Assembly: GCA_902797475.1 (NCBI GenBank) | Contig: CADBTG010000080.1 | Location: forward strand, 1-6,258 | Direction of reading: 5' to 3' | DNA: 6,258 nucleotides | Source: an uncultured Lachnospiraceae bacterium | GTDB taxonomy: Bacteria > Bacillota > Clostridia > Lachnospirales > Lachnospiraceae | Shown here: positions 6,231 through 6,258 of the stretch, in pieces | How the letters are laid out: each line of letters opens with the position of its first letter | Numbering within the stretch: position 1 is the first letter of the stretch | Position numbers and translations under genes: made by a program | The notes under the pieces: model-generated | What the model saw: only the letters and a program-made list of their open reading frames with translations | Told to the model about the DNA's origin: nothing | The model's database searches: none

Positions 6231-6258
6231 AAAAAAGGCCCGCAGGGCAGTCCTGCGG
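6231..6258 (-). terminator. Terminator of an upstream gene, cut by the window edge
   Basis: On the minus strand the window opens with CCGCAGG, a 5-nt loop and CCTGCGG (6240-6258), followed by GCC and then TTTTTT (6231-6236). This is a classic intrinsic terminator. The stem probably extends beyond the window, since GGCC before the U-run should pair with bases not shown. It implies a minus-strand gene just outside the right edge and insulates tkt from it. Confidence 0.75.

Overview
The window comes from a Gram-positive, Firmicutes-type (probably Clostridia) genome. The evidence is a sortase-type cell-wall anchor with a PTTGD motif, a lipobox lipoprotein of a propeller family I associate with clostridia, a clostridial-style phosphatidylserine decarboxylase, strong AGGAGG-like ribosome binding sites and balanced base composition. 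No species can be named from the sequence alone. Nothing in the window looks mobile: there is no insertion sequence, phage gene, CRISPR array, tRNA or rRNA.

Layout. At the left edge, on the + strand, is the 3' end of a surface-protein gene (1-332): the end of an Ig-like/X2-like domain, a Ser/Thr/Asn-rich linker and a sortase-type anchor. A strong hairpin (391-435) separates it from four genes that all run on the minus strand. In transcription order, right to left, these are transketolase (6084-4093), a zinc-ribbon single-pass membrane protein with a Trp/Asp/Ser-rich tail (4026-3133), a PQQ-like beta-propeller lipoprotein (3094-1376) and phosphatidylserine decarboxylase (1291-461). The extreme right edge (about 6231-6258) carries the 3' part of a terminator for a minus-strand gene outside the window.

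Transcription. Transketolase has its own recognisable promoter (extended -10 with a 17-nt spacer), a leader of about 90 nt with an imperfect hairpin, a strong ribosome binding site, and a stem-loop just after its stop codon. The next three genes are closely spaced (38 nt and 84 nt) and have no convincing promoter between them. They may be one envelope-related unit, fed partly by read-through from transketolase. An inverted repeat lies between the lipoprotein and psd genes.

How the genes fit together. Transketolase is a housekeeping enzyme of the non-oxidative pentose phosphate pathway. The other four products all belong to the cell envelope: a wall-anchored protein, a membrane protein with an acidic aromatic outer tail, an extracytoplasmic propeller lipoprotein, and the enzyme that makes phosphatidylethanolamine. 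The least understood product is the zinc-ribbon protein with the W/D/S tail. The decarboxylase shows two differences from the textbook active-site motifs. I did not find convincing evidence of a wholly new system; the zinc-ribbon/propeller/psd trio is the best candidate for follow-up.
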